Source: Novosphingobium percolationis (GTDB taxonomy: Bacteria; Pseudomonadota; Alphaproteobacteria; Sphingomonadales; Sphingomonadaceae). Taken from it: 64,000 nt of DNA. The DNA is taken from positions 806,001-870,000 of the forward strand of contig NZ_JAILYM010000001.1 of NCBI RefSeq assembly GCF_020179425.1. Direction: 5' to 3'. The notes under the pieces were generated by a model. It saw nothing but the letters and a program-made list of their open reading frames with translations. It was not told where the DNA came from and made no database searches. A program made the position numbers and the translations under genes. Below, piece by piece: positions 51,540 through 62,413 of this stretch; the stretch's first letter is position 1; each line of letters begins with the position of its first letter.

Positions 51540-52190
51540 ATGTTCATCGGCCACTGGAGCGCCGCGTTTGCGGCAGGCGCACACCCCAAGGCCCCGCGCC
51601 TCGGCACGCTGGCGATTGCCGCCCAACTGGTGGACATCGCCTTCTTCGCCCTTGCCATGATCGGCGTGGAGCATTTCCGTTTCGTGCCGGGCGCCACCGC
51701 CAGCAACTGGCTGATGCTCGATTTTGCGCCCTATACGCACAGCCTGCTGGGCGGAGCCGTCTTCGCGCTGGCTTTCGCCCTGCCGGTCTGGCTGGCCACG
51801 CGCAGCCGCCCGGCAGCATTGATCGCGGGCGCGGTGGTGCTGTCGCACTGGCTGCTCGACCTTGTCGTCCACCGACCCGACCTGACCATCGCGGGCGTGC
51901 CGCCGATGCTGGGCCTGGGCCTGTGGAACGCGCCTTTGATCGAAAAGCCGCTGGAACTGGGGCTCACCTTCGGCGCGCTGGCCTTCTACGTCCGCAAGCG
52001 CCGCCCGCGGGCGCTGCCGGTCGCGGTGCTGTGCATCGTGCTGCTGCTGGTGCAGGCGATCGACTGGTTCGGCCCGCGCTCGACCGACGCCGGCCCTTCC
52101 GCCTCGCTGACCGCGATCTTTGCCTATCTTCTCGTCGCCGCGCTCTGCCAGTGGGCGGGCCGCAGCGCGCTTTCCGGAGAACGCCCGTGA
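51540..52190 (+). CDS. Conserved polytopic membrane protein, function unknown
   Basis: A 216-residue protein with about six transmembrane helices. It has a distinctive motif region: MLDFAPYTHSLLGG near residue 60, and VLSHWLLDLVVHRPDL near 105-120. The paired His/Asp motifs resemble those of YdjM/LexA-regulated membrane metal-dependent hydrolases, so a metal site in the membrane is conceivable. The ATG at 51540 fits the family start (MFIGHWSAAFAAGAHPKAP); an ATG at 51489 is in frame. The GTG of the following crotonase gene overlaps its stop. Confidence 0.75.
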   Translation: MFIGHWSAAFAAGAHPKAPRLGTLAIAAQLVDIAFFALAMIGVEHFRFVPGATASNWLMLDFAPYTHSLLGGAVFALAFALPVWLATRSRPAALIAGAVVLSHWLLDLVVHRPDLTIAGVPPMLGLGLWNAPLIEKPLELGLTFGALAFYVRKRRPRALPVAVLCIVLLLVQAIDWFGPRSTDAGPSASLTAIFAYLLVAALCQWAGRSALSGERP

Positions 52191-52996
52191 CCGACAGCAC
52201 CTCCCCCGTATCGACTCGCCGCCATGGCCGCGTCCTCGAAATCACCCTGACCAATCCGCCGCGCGGGTACATGAACGCACGGATGGCGAACGATCTGCTC
52301 GACACCGTGCGCGCGGCGCAAATCGACGATTCGGTCGGTGCAATCCTCGTCACCGGCGGCATCGCAGGCGTGTTCATCCGCCACTACGACGTTGGCGAGA
52401 TCGCCAATGTGTCCGCCGCGCTTGCCGACGGACGGATCGGTCCGGAAAACTTCGACAAGGGCTCGGCCGTTCTCGATCTCATCAAGACCATGCTCGATTC
52501 GCCGATCCCGACCGTCGCCGCGATCAACGGCATGTGCATGGGCGGGGGCTGCGAATTTGCGCTGAGTTTCGACATGCGCGTGGCGCAGGAAGGCGACTAT
52601 CGGATCGGCCTGCCGGAAACGCGGCTCGGCATCATTCCCGGCGTGGGCGGGCAATACCTGCTGGCGCGGCTGATCGGTCCGGCCCGCGCGACGGCGGCGG
52701 TGATGCGCGGCGCCGTGTTCTCACCCGACGAGGCATACCGGCTCGGCGTGGTCGATGAACTGGTGGCCGACGCCCGCGCGCGAGGGCTCGAACTGGCGCA
52801 GCAATACGCTGCACGTCCGCGCATCGGCATCGATGCGACGCGCCGACTTGCGCGGATGATCGAGGCAGGCGGCGATGGGAATGCGCTTCTCGATCAGACC
52901 GCGCGCGAATTTGCCGGCACCCTGATCGACAGCCCCGAAACCGACCACCTGATCGCGCGCTTCCTCAACGAGGGCGAAGACATACTCGCGGACTAG
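52187..52996 (+). CDS. Enoyl-CoA hydratase/isomerase (crotonase) family protein
   Basis: A 269-residue crotonase-fold protein. AAINGMCMGGGCEFALSFDM supplies the second oxyanion-hole Gly and a Glu equivalent to the first catalytic Glu. LPETRLGIIPGVGGQYLLA supplies the second Glu. Hydratase chemistry is thus possible. The first oxyanion segment, GVFIRHYDVGEI, differs from the usual GAD. The start is GTG, overlapping the previous stop (GTGA). The substrate is unknown; it is not part of a visible beta-oxidation operon. Confidence 0.88.
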   Translation: MTDSTSPVSTRRHGRVLEITLTNPPRGYMNARMANDLLDTVRAAQIDDSVGAILVTGGIAGVFIRHYDVGEIANVSAALADGRIGPENFDKGSAVLDLIKTMLDSPIPTVAAINGMCMGGGCEFALSFDMRVAQEGDYRIGLPETRLGIIPGVGGQYLLARLIGPARATAAVMRGAVFSPDEAYRLGVVDELVADARARGLELAQQYAARPRIGIDATRRLARMIEAGGDGNALLDQTAREFAGTLIDSPETDHLIARFLNEGEDILAD

Positions 52997-53029
52997 CCCT
53001 TTTGGTCGGGCGGCGCTAAGGGGCGAGCC

Positions 53030-55213
53030 ATGTCTCAGATCACTGCCGAAATCGTCGCCGCCCACGGGCTGTCCGAGGAAGAATACGCCCGCGTGCTGCA
53101 CGCGCTGGGGCGCGAGCCGAACATGGTCGAACTCGGCATCTTCTCGGTGATGTGGTCGGAGCACTGTTCCTACAAGTCGAGCCGCATCCACCTCAAGAAG
53201 CTGCCGACCGAAGCGCCGTGGGTGATCTGCGGCCCTGGCGAGAACGCGGGCGTGATCGACATCGGCGATGGTCAGGCCGCCATCTTCAAGATGGAGAGCC
53301 ATAACCACCCCAGCTACATCGAGCCCTATCAGGGCGCGGCGACCGGCGTCGGCGGCATCCTGCGCGATGTGTTCACCATGGGCGCGCGCCCGGTCGCCAA
53401 CATGAACGCGCTGCGCTTCGGCCGTCCCGACCACCCCAAGATGAAGCATCTGGTGCAGGGCGTGGTCGCGGGCATCGGCGGCTACGGCAACTGCGTCGGC
53501 GTGCCGACTGTCGGTGGCGAGACCAACTTCCACCCCGCCTATGACGGTAACATCCTCGTCAACGCGATGACCGTGGGCGTGGCCGATGCCGACAAGATCT
53601 TCTATTCGGCGGCCACGGGCCTCGGCAATCCGATCGTCTATGTCGGCTCCAAGACCGGCCGCGACGGCATCCATGGCGCGACCATGGCCAGCGCCGATTT
53701 CGGCGAGGATTCGGAAGCCAAGCGCCCGACTGTTCAGGTGGGCGACCCCTTCACCGAAAAGCTGCTGATCGAGGCCTGCCTCGAACTGATGGCGACCGAC
53801 GCCATCGTCGCGATCCAGGACATGGGCGCGGCGGGCCTTACTTCCTCGTCGGTGGAAATGGCCACCAACGGCAAGGCCGGCATCGTGCTCAACATGGACA
53901 AGGTGCCCTGCCGCGAAGAGGGCATGACCCCTTACGAAATGATGCTGTCGGAAAGCCAGGAGCGCATGCTCATGGTGCTCAAGCCCGGCAAGGAAGCCAT
54001 GGCCGAAGCCATCTTCAAGAAGTGGGAGCTGGACTTTGCCGTGATCGGCGAAGTGACCGACACCGGCCACATGGTCCTGACGTTCCAGGGCGAAACCGTG
54101 TGCGACATCCCGCTTGGCCCCCTCGCCGAAGACGCGCCGCTGTACGACCGCCCGCACCTCTCGCTGGACGAATACAAGGCCTGGGCGAACGTCGCGCCGC
54201 TGGGGAATGTCCCCGCCAGCACCGACCTTGGCGCAGACCTCGTCAAGCTGATCGGCTCGCCCGATCTCGCCAACCGCCGCTGGATCTTCGAACAGTACGA
54301 CAGCCAGGTCGGCGCGGACACGCTGCAGAAGTCGGGCGGCGATGCCGCCGTGGTGCGCATCCACGGCACCGACAAGGCGCTGGCGATCAGCACCGACTGC
54401 ACGCCGCGCTACTGCTTCGCCGACCCCTACGAAGGCGGCAAGCAGGCGGTGGCCGAAACCTTCCGCAACATCTGCGCGGTCGGCGCGACGCCGCTTGCCA
54501 TCACCAACTGCCTCAACTTCGCCAACCCGCAGCGGCCCGAGATCATGGCCCAGATCGTCGAGGCGCTGAACGGCATGGGCGATGCCTGCCGCGCGCTGGA
54601 CTACCCGATCGTGTCGGGCAACGTCTCGCTCTACAACGAATCGAAGGCGACCGGCGGCGGCTCGGCCATCCTGCCCACGCCTGCCATCGGCGGCGTCGGC
54701 CTGATGCTCGATCACGAGAAGATGGCGACGGTGGCGTTCAAGGCCGAAGGCGAAGCGATCTTCGTGATCGGCCAGAGCAACGGCCACCTCGGCCAGTCGC
54801 TGTGGCTGCGCGAAATCCATGGCCGTGAAGACGGTGAAGCGCCCAAGGTCGACCTCGCCGCCGAACGCCGCCATGGCGAGTTCATCCGCGAGCTGATTGC
54901 CGACGGCAAGGTGACCGCGGTTCACGACGTCTCGGACGGCGGCCTGCTCGTCGCGCTCGCGGAAATGGCGCTTGCCAGCAACATCGGTTGCCAGCTCGAA
55001 GAAATCGGCGACCACTTCACCGCCTTCGGCGAAGACCAGGGCCGATACATCGTCACGAGCACGGTGGCTGACCAGATCCAGGCTGCGGGCATTCCGATGA
55101 CCCGTATCGGCACCACCGGCGGCACTTCGGTCAAGGGTCCGGGCTTCGACGTGGCCATCGACACCCTGCGCGAAGCCAACGAGGCCTTCTTCCGCGACTG
55201 GATGGAAGCCTGA
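53030..55213 (+). CDS. purL: Phosphoribosylformylglycinamidine synthase subunit PurL
   Basis: A 727-residue small-type PurL that works with separately encoded PurS and PurQ to convert FGAR to FGAM in purine synthesis. Clear features are [75 protein letters not shown] and the second-half [20 protein letters not shown] and [17 protein letters not shown]. purS and purQ are not in the window. It is preceded by the crotonase gene, 33 bases away. Confidence 0.99.
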   Translation: MSQITAEIVAAHGLSEEEYARVLHALGREPNMVELGIFSVMWSEHCSYKSSRIHLKKLPTEAPWVICGPGENAGVIDIGDGQAAIFKMESHNHPSYIEPYQGAATGVGGILRDVFTMGARPVANMNALRFGRPDHPKMKHLVQGVVAGIGGYGNCVGVPTVGGETNFHPAYDGNILVNAMTVGVADADKIFYSAATGLGNPIVYVGSKTGRDGIHGATMASADFGEDSEAKRPTVQVGDPFTEKLLIEACLELMATDAIVAIQDMGAAGLTSSSVEMATNGKAGIVLNMDKVPCREEGMTPYEMMLSESQERMLMVLKPGKEAMAEAIFKKWELDFAVIGEVTDTGHMVLTFQGETVCDIPLGPLAEDAPLYDRPHLSLDEYKAWANVAPLGNVPASTDLGADLVKLIGSPDLANRRWIFEQYDSQVGADTLQKSGGDAAVVRIHGTDKALAISTDCTPRYCFADPYEGGKQAVAETFRNICAVGATPLAITNCLNFANPQRPEIMAQIVEALNGMGDACRALDYPIVSGNVSLYNESKATGGGSAILPTPAIGGVGLMLDHEKMATVAFKAEGEAIFVIGQSNGHLGQSLWLREIHGREDGEAPKVDLAAERRHGEFIRELIADGKVTAVHDVSDGGLLVALAEMALASNIGCQLEEIGDHFTAFGEDQGRYIVTSTVADQIQAAGIPMTRIGTTGGTSVKGPGFDVAIDTLREANEAFFRDWMEA

Positions 55214-55246
55214 TCGTCTCTGCACGCTGACACTTGCCCGGAACAG

Positions 55247-55272
55247 CCGCACCGACCAGACGTTCGGTGCGG
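55247..55272 (+). promoter_or_regulatory. Hairpin abutting a start codon (purL terminator or translation control)
   Basis: CCGCACCGA and TCGGTGCGG form a perfect 9-bp stem with an 8-base loop, ending one base before the ATG of the lipoprotein gene at 55274. It lies 33 bases after the purL stop. There is no T-tract, and the stem occupies the place of the ribosome-binding site. Confidence 0.5.
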
Positions 55273-55273
55273 C

Positions 55274-55876
55274 ATGTCCCTGCGCAACGTCCTCCTGATC
55301 GCGTCCGCCCTTTCCATTGCGGGCGGCTGCACGGCAAAGCGCCCCGCCGCCGCCGCGCCGCCAGTCGCGCAGGTGGCCGACACCGAGCGTTTCCTAGCCG
55401 AGAACCCGTTCCCCACGCCCGAAGGCGATCTTGTCTATGTCCGACGCTACGCCAGCTACACCGCGGAGCAGGAACGCCTCGCGCTACTGGCGCAGTTCGC
55501 CTACCGCCTCGAACGCACGCGGTTCGCCGGATACCAGATGGTCTGGCAGGACCAGCGAGGCCCTGCTGTGAACGTCCGCCCGCCGTTCGACAAGGCAGCG
55601 CTGCTGGCCAACGCCAGCCCCGAAATCCGCTCCAGCATCGCCGTCCACCCGGTCCGTTTCGACAAGGCGGAACTCGAAGAAGCGCGCACACGGCTGACTG
55701 GGTTGCTCGCCGGCCTGCCAGGCCAGATGGTGATGGACTACGCGCCTTCCACCGATCGCTTCCGTATCACGCTCGACGATCCACGCGCTTACGAACTGGT
55801 AGAACAACGGCTGCCGCCAGACCTTGCCGGCATGATCGACGTAAGCGTGGTGAAAGGGCCTTTGCTGGTTTTCTGA
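55274..55876 (+). CDS. Putative lipoprotein, function unknown
   Basis: A 200-residue protein with a lipoprotein signal (VLLIASALSIAGGC; Cys19). The mature region starts with an Ala/Pro-rich linker and continues with a mixed alpha/beta domain (YVRRYASYTAEQERLALLAQ, FRITLDDPRAYELVEQRLPP). No Shine-Dalgarno is seen, because a hairpin ends directly before the ATG. I do not recognise a family. It converges with coq4, 10 bases apart. Confidence 0.7.
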   Translation: MSLRNVLLIASALSIAGGCTAKRPAAAAPPVAQVADTERFLAENPFPTPEGDLVYVRRYASYTAEQERLALLAQFAYRLERTRFAGYQMVWQDQRGPAVNVRPPFDKAALLANASPEIRSSIAVHPVRFDKAELEEARTRLTGLLAGLPGQMVMDYAPSTDRFRITLDDPRAYELVEQRLPPDLAGMIDVSVVKGPLLVF

Positions 55877-55886
55877 CCAGTCGTGC

Positions 55887-56690
55887 TCAGGCCGCCTGCT
55901 TGGCGTTCTTGCCCAGCAGGTCGTAGGGATCGACGCCCATCGCCCGCCAGGTATCGTGCGCGGCATGGTAGTGCACCGGGCGCGTGATGTTCAGCTTCCG
56001 CCGCGCTTCCTCCAGCGACAGCGGCAACAGGTCGAGGATCGACTGCTCGCACAGTCGTGGGCAGGCCTTGCCCAGCTTCTGACCCTCGCGCACCGCCTTC
56101 AGCACCGGCGCATCGCTCTTGACCTGCTTCTTCATGTTCAGCCCGGCCATGTAGCCGATGAACAGGTGAGCCGGGCTCGGCTGCTGGCTGTAGGTGAAAG
56201 CAAGCACGCAAGCCTCACCAAGCGCATCGCGGCCATAGCCGGTGAGGACGTGGAGCAGATCGTGCACATCACGCATGCGGTTGAGGTACCAGATGAACTG
56301 GTCCTCGAACTTGGGCTTGTCCTTGGCGAACTTGTCAAACTCGTCGACCAGCCCCTGCGCCGTCAGCCCCTCGCGCTCCATGAAATCGCAATAAGCATGC
56401 GCCACCGAGCCTTCGGGCATCGTGCGCAGGTGCGCGTGATCGTCGAGAATGCCCGGCAGCCAGTATTCCCGCGCGCGAATCTGCTGGCCGCGCTCGCTTT
56501 TGAGGAACGCCAGCGCCGTCGGCTTGAGATTCCGCCAAGGCAGCGATTCGAAGATATGGAACACCTCCTCGGTGTTTTCCTTGTTCTTCAACAGCTCGCG
56601 GAAATGGTGCCACGCCTTCATCGGACGCAGCTTCATCTCCGGCCGACGCTCGTCATAGAGCGGCAGGTCAGGCTGGATCGTGCCGGACAT
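55887..56690 (-). CDS. Ubiquinone biosynthesis protein Coq4 family
   Basis: A 267-residue homologue of eukaryotic COQ4. The diagnostic metal site HDxxH-x11-E is perfect: VHDLLHVLTGYGRDALGE, near residue 140. Other conserved pieces are EYWLPGILDDHAHLRTMPEG and GLNMKKQVKSDAPVLKAVRE. COQ4 helps assemble the ubiquinone complex and has been linked to removal and hydroxylation at ring C1. Whether this bacterial protein does the same is inference. The ATG at 56690 is preferred over a GTG three codons upstream. A 9-bp-arm palindrome lies ~40 bases upstream, so its expression is probably controlled by a repressor. Confidence 0.92.
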   Translation of the reverse strand: MSGTIQPDLPLYDERRPEMKLRPMKAWHHFRELLKNKENTEEVFHIFESLPWRNLKPTALAFLKSERGQQIRAREYWLPGILDDHAHLRTMPEGSVAHAYCDFMEREGLTAQGLVDEFDKFAKDKPKFEDQFIWYLNRMRDVHDLLHVLTGYGRDALGEACVLAFTYSQQPSPAHLFIGYMAGLNMKKQVKSDAPVLKAVREGQKLGKACPRLCEQSILDLLPLSLEEARRKLNITRPVHYHAAHDTWRAMGVDPYDLLGKNAKQAA

Positions 56691-56729
56691 GGCGTTCACG
56701 CGGATTCTCCCGATGCTTTATCGGGACCA

Positions 56730-56749
56730 TATTTACAGACCTGTAAATA
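56730..56749. promoter_or_regulatory. Perfect palindrome upstream of coq4, candidate repressor operator
   Basis: TATTTACAG-AC-CTGTAAATA is a perfect inverted repeat with 9-bp arms and a 2-base centre, 40 bases before the coq4 ATG. On the minus strand TTGACG (56758-56753) lies just upstream and TAAATA follows 17 bases later, so the palindrome would cover the spacer and -10 of the coq4 promoter. Such symmetry suits a TetR-type dimer. Confidence 0.65.
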
Positions 56750-56770
56750 CGCCGTCAACGGCACACGCGG

Positions 56771-57655
56771 TCAATCCAGCACCCAGTCCTCGCGGCGGAT
56801 GCCCAGCAGGTCGAGGATCGCGGTCAAGTCGCCCCGGTCGATCCAGCCATCGGCCGCCGCGCGCGCCTTGGGCTTGGCGCGATAGGCGAGGCCAAAGCTC
56901 GCCGCCTCGATCATCGGGATGTCGTTGGCGCCATCGCCCGTGGCAAGGCTGACGGTGCCCTCGCCCAGCCGCGCGGTCTCCTCCAGCAGCACCTTCTTCT
57001 TGACCGAGCTGTCGACGATCCCGCCGACGAGGCCGCCGGTCAGCACGCCCTCATGCAAGCCCAGCCGGTTGCCGACCACGCGTTCGAAGCCCAGCATCTC
57101 GGCGACCGGATCGGCGAAGGAGTGGAAGCCGCCCGTCACCAGCACCGTATGGCATCCGCGCGCTTTCAGCGTCGAAACCAGCGTGCGCGCGCCGGGCATC
57201 GGGCGGATGCGTTCATCGAGACACTGGCGGATCGCGTCTTCGGGCAAGTCCTTGAGCAGCCCCACGCGCTCGCGCAGCGCGGATTCGAAATCGAGTTCGC
57301 CCTGCATCGCGCGTTCGGTGATCGCGGCGATGCGTTCTTTCAGCCCGGCGAAATCGGCCAGTTCGTCGATGCATTCCTGCCCGATCATCGTCGAATCCAT
57401 GTCCGACACGAACAGGCTGGGCACCTCGATCGGCCCGGCGGACAGCAGCAGGTCGCTGTCGGGGAAGCACTGGTCGAGAATGCGCCGCACTTCGGCCGGA
57501 TCGCCTTCGACCAGTTCCAGTTCGACCACGTTGTCGCAGAAATCGAGCATCCCCGCGCCCGCCACGTCCCAGCCGCGCGCCTCGATCATCTCCATGGCGA
57601 GCGCAAGATTGTCACCAAGCGTGTCCGGGTCTGCTATCAGCCGCGCGATGAGCAC
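56771..57655 (-). CDS. serB: Phosphoserine phosphatase SerB
   Basis: A 294-residue HAD-family phosphatase making serine. The nucleophile motif is [20 protein letters not shown], motif II is [18 protein letters not shown], and motif IV is [19 protein letters not shown]. The ~75-residue N-terminal domain is ACT-like ([20 protein letters not shown]). The start is taken as GTG at 57655, with AAGGA upstream at a spacing of 6-7; no ATG fits the family start. This start overlaps the miaA start on the other strand by 8 bases. Confidence 0.95.
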   Translation of the reverse strand: MLIARLIADPDTLGDNLALAMEMIEARGWDVAGAGMLDFCDNVVELELVEGDPAEVRRILDQCFPDSDLLLSAGPIEVPSLFVSDMDSTMIGQECIDELADFAGLKERIAAITERAMQGELDFESALRERVGLLKDLPEDAIRQCLDERIRPMPGARTLVSTLKARGCHTVLVTGGFHSFADPVAEMLGFERVVGNRLGLHEGVLTGGLVGGIVDSSVKKKVLLEETARLGEGTVSLATGDGANDIPMIEAASFGLAYRAKPKARAAADGWIDRGDLTAILDLLGIRREDWVLD

Positions 57656-58637
57656 CAAAAGTTCCTTCGAAAATGATGTGTGCCCCGCCGAGGCGGCGAA
57701 GCCGAGGCTGGCGCTCATCGCAGGGCCGACGGCGAGCGGCAAGAGCGATCTCGCGGTGGCGCTCGCGCTGGCCGAACGCGCTGATGGGCGCGAGGCGGTG
57801 GTGATCAATGCCGACAGCGCGCAAGTCTATGCCGATCTCCAGGTGTTGAGCGCCCGCCCCTCCACCGACGAGATGCAGGGTGTGCCGCATCGCCTGTTCG
57901 GCGCATGGGACGGTGCGCAGGCCTGTTCCGCCGCCGACTGGGCCGCCGCCGCCCGTGCAGAGATTGCCGCCGCGCAGGAACGAGGCGCCCTGCCGATCCT
58001 CGTCGGCGGCACCGGCCTTTATATCCGCACGCTGCTCGATGGCATCGCGCCCGTCCCCGCCATCGACGCCACGGTGCGGGCGGAGGTGCGCGCCCTGCCC
58101 GTCGCAGAAGCCTACGCCGCGCTGGAACGCGAAGATCCCGAACGCGCCGCCGCGCTCAATTCCAACGACACCACGCGCGTCGCGCGCGCACTGGAAGTCG
58201 TGCGCAGCACGGGCCAGCCCCTCGCCCACTGGCAGGCCCGGCGCGAAGGGGGCATCGCCGACGCCGTCGCCCTGTCCCCGCTGATCCTCCTGCCCGAGCG
58301 CGGCTGGCTCTACGCCCGCTGCGACCTGCGCTTCGAATGGATGTGGCAACGCGGCGCCGTCGAAGAAGTCGAGGCCCTGCTCGCGCGCGATCTCGACCCG
58401 AACCTGCCGGTGATGCGCGCGATCGGCGTGCCCGAAATCGCGGCGTTCCTGCGCGACGAGATGCCCCGCGCAGATGCGATTCGCGCAGGCCAGCAGGCCA
58501 CCCGGCGCTACGCCAAGCGGCAGTTCACCTGGGGCAAGCACCAGAATCCGGGGCATTGGCCCCGCCTTGAGTACGATAATTCCATTGACACCACTTACGC
58601 CGTAAGTTTATTGCGCTCAAAGCCGATTGACAGATAG
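57648..58637 (+). CDS. miaA: tRNA dimethylallyltransferase
   Basis: A 329-residue prenyltransferase adding an isopentenyl group to A37 of tRNAs reading U-starting codons. The P-loop is [37 protein letters not shown] and [15 protein letters not shown] are classic. The C-terminal [14 protein letters not shown] is also present. The ATG at 57648 overlaps the 5' end of the divergent serB; a GTG at 57678 is an alternative that would remove the overlap. Its stop codon overlaps a TTGACA that may serve ilvB. Confidence 0.96.
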   Translation: MSTKSSFENDVCPAEAAKPRLALIAGPTASGKSDLAVALALAERADGREAVVINADSAQVYADLQVLSARPSTDEMQGVPHRLFGAWDGAQACSAADWAAAARAEIAAAQERGALPILVGGTGLYIRTLLDGIAPVPAIDATVRAEVRALPVAEAYAALEREDPERAAALNSNDTTRVARALEVVRSTGQPLAHWQARREGGIADAVALSPLILLPERGWLYARCDLRFEWMWQRGAVEEVEALLARDLDPNLPVMRAIGVPEIAAFLRDEMPRADAIRAGQQATRRYAKRQFTWGKHQNPGHWPRLEYDNSIDTTYAVSLLRSKPIDR

Positions 58638-58655
58638 TTTTGTATCACGTAGCAA
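58627..58655 (+). promoter_or_regulatory. Candidate promoter upstream of ilvB
   Basis: A perfect TTGACA at 58627-58632 is followed after 17 bases by TAGCAA at 58650-58655. It overlaps the miaA stop codon and would give a ~180-base ilvB leader that contains the hairpin at 58703. The -10 is weak. Confidence 0.35.
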
Positions 58656-58702
58656 GCCGTCAAATGCCCGGCGTTTCGTTGGGCGTCCCGGGGTGGGAGA
58701 GA

Positions 58703-58740
58703 CGGCCCGGCGCAGGCAATGCGCCGGGCCGAAATATTTT
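58703..58740 (+). terminator. Hairpin between miaA and ilvB (terminator or attenuator)
   Basis: CGGCCCGGCGC and GCGCCGGGCCG make a perfect 11-bp stem with a 7-base loop, followed by AAATATTTT. It can end miaA transcription. If the promoter at 58627 is real, it would sit in the ilvB leader as an attenuator. No branched-chain-rich leader peptide is seen. Confidence 0.7.
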
Positions 58741-58842
58741 CACCCCCGGCGACCTGCAATGCGTGTCGCTATCGTCAACAGGTGTTTCGTTCGGATCGTC
58801 CCGGCGCTATGGGGCGGCCCTCGCAAGCAAGGAAATTGTCTC

Positions 58843-60594
58843 GTGAAAACCGAGCGCAGCGGCGCCGAAATCCTCGTCGAAAGCCTGGTCGCCAAGGGCG
58901 TCGAATTCGTGTTCGGCTATCCCGGCGGCGCGGTGCTGCCGATCTATGACGCACTGTTCGGCGATGAACGCATCCGCCACATCCTCGTCCGCCACGAAGC
59001 CGGCGCGGCCCACGCCGCCGAAGGCTATGCGCGTGCCACCGGCAAGCCGGGCGTCGTGCTCGTCACCTCGGGTCCGGGCGCGACCAATGCCGTCACCGGC
59101 ATTGCCGATGCGTTCATGGATTCGATCCCGATGGTGGTCATCACCGGGCAGGTCCCCACCGCGCTGATCGGCTCGGACGCGTTCCAGGAAGCCGACACCA
59201 TCGGCATCACGCGTCACTGCACCAAGCACAACTATCTGGTGAAGGATCCCTCGCAGCTCGCCGGGATCATCGACGAGGCATTCCGCATCGCCACCGAAGG
59301 CCGCCCCGGCCCGGTCGTGATCGACATCCCCAAGGACGTCCAGATCGCGCAGGCCACGTGGAACGCGGTCGCCCCGCAGCAGCGCAACCGCTACGCCCCG
59401 CAGACGCAGGCCCCGCGCGACGACGTGGCCGAGGCCGTGCGCATGATCGCAGCCGCCAAGGCGCCGATCCTCTACACCGGCGGCGGCGTGATCAATTCCG
59501 GCCCCGAAGCGACCCGCCTGCTGCGCGAGCTGCAGAAGCTGACCGGCGCGCCCGTCACCTCGACGCTGATGGGCCTCGGCGCCTTCCCGGCGGAAGATCC
59601 GGCGTGGCTCGGCATGCTGGGCATGCACGGCACCTACGAATCGAACATGGCGATGAACCGCGCGGACCTGATCGTCTGCGTCGGCGCGCGCTTCGACGAT
59701 CGCGTCACCGGCCGCCTCGATGCCTTCTCGCCGCACAGCAAGAAGATCCACATCGACATCGACCGCGCCTCGATCAACAAGACCGTGCCGGTCGACCTGC
59801 CACTGATCGGCGATTGCGCGCAGGTGCTGTCGCAGATCATCGAAGGCTGGCTCGAAACGGGCTGCACCAAGGTCGACCAGACCGAATGGTACGCCCGCAT
59901 CGACGGCTGGCGCGCGCGCAACAGCCTTGCCTACCCGCGCCGCAATCCCGGCGAGATCATGCCCCAGTACGCGGTTCAGCGGCTCCACGCCCTCACCCTC
60001 GAACATGATCCGATCATCGCCACCGAAGTCGGCCAGCACCAGATGTGGGCGGCGCAGTACTTCCCGTTCCAGAAGCCCAACAAGTGGCTGACCTCGGGCG
60101 GCCTCGGCACGATGGGCTATGGCCTGCCTGCCGCATTGGGTGCGCAGCTGGGCAACCCCGGAACGCTGGTGATCGACGTTGCGGGCGACGCCTCGATCCA
60201 GATGAACATCCAGGAGCTGGGCACCGCCACGCAGTATCGCCTGCCGGTCAAGGTGTTCATCCTCAACAACGAATGGATGGGCATGGTGCGCCAGTGGCAG
60301 GAGCTCACCTATGAAAGCCGCTATTCGAACTCCTACTCGGACAGCCTGCCGGATTTCGTGAAGCTCGCCGAAGCCTATGGCTGGAAGGGCATCCGCATCG
60401 AGAACGAAAGCCAGCTCGACGCCGGCATCCAGGCGATGATCGATCACGACGGCCCGGTGATCGTCGATTGCCTCGTCGCCAAGGAAGCCAACTGCTTCCC
60501 GATGATTCCGAGCGGCGCGGCCCACACCGACATGATCCTCTACGGGGATGAGGTCGCAGGAACGATGGACGACGAAGCCAAGGCGCTTGTCTGA
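58843..60594 (+). CDS. ilvB: Acetolactate synthase large subunit
   Basis: A 583-residue thiamine-diphosphate enzyme condensing pyruvate (with pyruvate or 2-oxobutyrate) in valine, leucine and isoleucine synthesis. The catalytic Glu is in [18 protein letters not shown]. The FAD/middle region has [17 protein letters not shown] and [15 protein letters not shown]. The ThDP motif runs from [17 protein letters not shown] to [15 protein letters not shown]. The GTG start at 58843 has AAGGAA 8 bases upstream. An in-frame ATG at 58759 would add an atypical 28-residue leader. It is followed after 12 bases by ilvN. Confidence 0.98.
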   Translation: MKTERSGAEILVESLVAKGVEFVFGYPGGAVLPIYDALFGDERIRHILVRHEAGAAHAAEGYARATGKPGVVLVTSGPGATNAVTGIADAFMDSIPMVVITGQVPTALIGSDAFQEADTIGITRHCTKHNYLVKDPSQLAGIIDEAFRIATEGRPGPVVIDIPKDVQIAQATWNAVAPQQRNRYAPQTQAPRDDVAEAVRMIAAAKAPILYTGGGVINSGPEATRLLRELQKLTGAPVTSTLMGLGAFPAEDPAWLGMLGMHGTYESNMAMNRADLIVCVGARFDDRVTGRLDAFSPHSKKIHIDIDRASINKTVPVDLPLIGDCAQVLSQIIEGWLETGCTKVDQTEWYARIDGWRARNSLAYPRRNPGEIMPQYAVQRLHALTLEHDPIIATEVGQHQMWAAQYFPFQKPNKWLTSGGLGTMGYGLPAALGAQLGNPGTLVIDVAGDASIQMNIQELGTATQYRLPVKVFILNNEWMGMVRQWQELTYESRYSNSYSDSLPDFVKLAEAYGWKGIRIENESQLDAGIQAMIDHDGPVIVDCLVAKEANCFPMIPSGAAHTDMILYGDEVAGTMDDEAKALV

Positions 60595-60606
60595 GGACCG
60601 AACGAC

Positions 60607-61125
60607 ATGATGCACATCAAGCAAGAGGCGCAGGAGCGCCACGTCCTCACCATCACCGTCGATAACGAGGCGGGCATCCTCGCCAAGATCGCGGGGCTGT
60701 TCACCGCGCGCGGCTACAACATCGACAGCCTGACCGTGGCCGACATCACCGATGGCCACGATGTCAGCCGCATCACCATCGTCACCCACGGCCCGCCGCC
60801 GGTGATCGACCAGATCCGCGCGCAGCTCGAACGGCTCGTACCCGTGCACAAGGTGACCGACCTCACCGAGATCGGCCCCTTCGTCGAGCGCGAGCTGGCG
60901 CTGGTGAAGGTTTCGGGCAAGGGCGAGAACCGCGTCGAGGCGCTGCGCCTTGCCGACGTGTTCCGCGCCAAGGTGGTCGACACCACGACGTCGAGCTTCG
61001 TGTTCGAACTGACCGGCGCGCCGGACAAGATCGACAGCTTCGTCGGCCTGATGAAGGAACTCGGCCTCGTCGAAGTGGGTCGCACCGGCATCGTCGGCAT
61101 GATCCGCGGAGCGAGCGCCGCGTAG
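60607..61125 (+). CDS. ilvN: Acetolactate synthase small (regulatory) subunit
   Basis: A 172-residue regulatory subunit giving valine feedback control. The N-terminal ACT domain is HVLTITVDNEAGILAKIAGL, continuing with FTARGYNIDSLTVADITDGH. The C-terminal ACT-like half has ELALVKVSGKGENRVEALRL and DKIDSFVGLMKELGLVEVGR. The length is that of the IlvH/IlvN long form. Two ATGs are adjacent (60607 and 60610). It lies 12 bases after ilvB. Confidence 0.97.
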   Translation: MMHIKQEAQERHVLTITVDNEAGILAKIAGLFTARGYNIDSLTVADITDGHDVSRITIVTHGPPPVIDQIRAQLERLVPVHKVTDLTEIGPFVERELALVKVSGKGENRVEALRLADVFRAKVVDTTTSSFVFELTGAPDKIDSFVGLMKELGLVEVGRTGIVGMIRGASAA

Positions 61126-61145
61126 GCATTTTCACATCCACCACC

Positions 61146-62274
<1,129 letters not shown>

Positions 62275-62284
62275 TCTGCAGCAC

Positions 62285-62310
62285 GCGGGGAGAGGGTTCC
62301 CTCTCCCCGC
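62285..62310 (+). terminator. Hairpin after ilvC
   Basis: GCGGGGAGAGGG and CCCTCTCCCCGC are perfectly complementary (12 bp, tight loop) 10 bases after the ilvC stop. The following AATTGATCC is not a T-tract, so it could be Rho-assisted or a 3'-end stabiliser. Confidence 0.65.
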
Positions 62311-62413
62311 AATTGATCCACGAACGGCCGCGTCCGCTCGACCAGGGTAATGGAACCTTAGGGCTTTTCCCGATATCTCCATTTTGGAGATAATAAGGGA
62401 TCGCAAAGCACCC

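Noticed and set aside
52721..55252. An 843-residue open frame antisense to purL
   Set aside because: Shadow of the PurL reading frame; no domain or ribosome site.
58656..58842. Classic leader-peptide attenuator for ilvB
   Set aside because: Short frames in the leader do not contain a run of Val/Leu/Ile codons followed by a stop before the hairpin.
58759..58842. An upstream ATG start for ilvB
   Set aside because: It adds 28 residues unlike any acetolactate synthase N-terminus; the GTG at 58843 has a good ribosome site and the family start.
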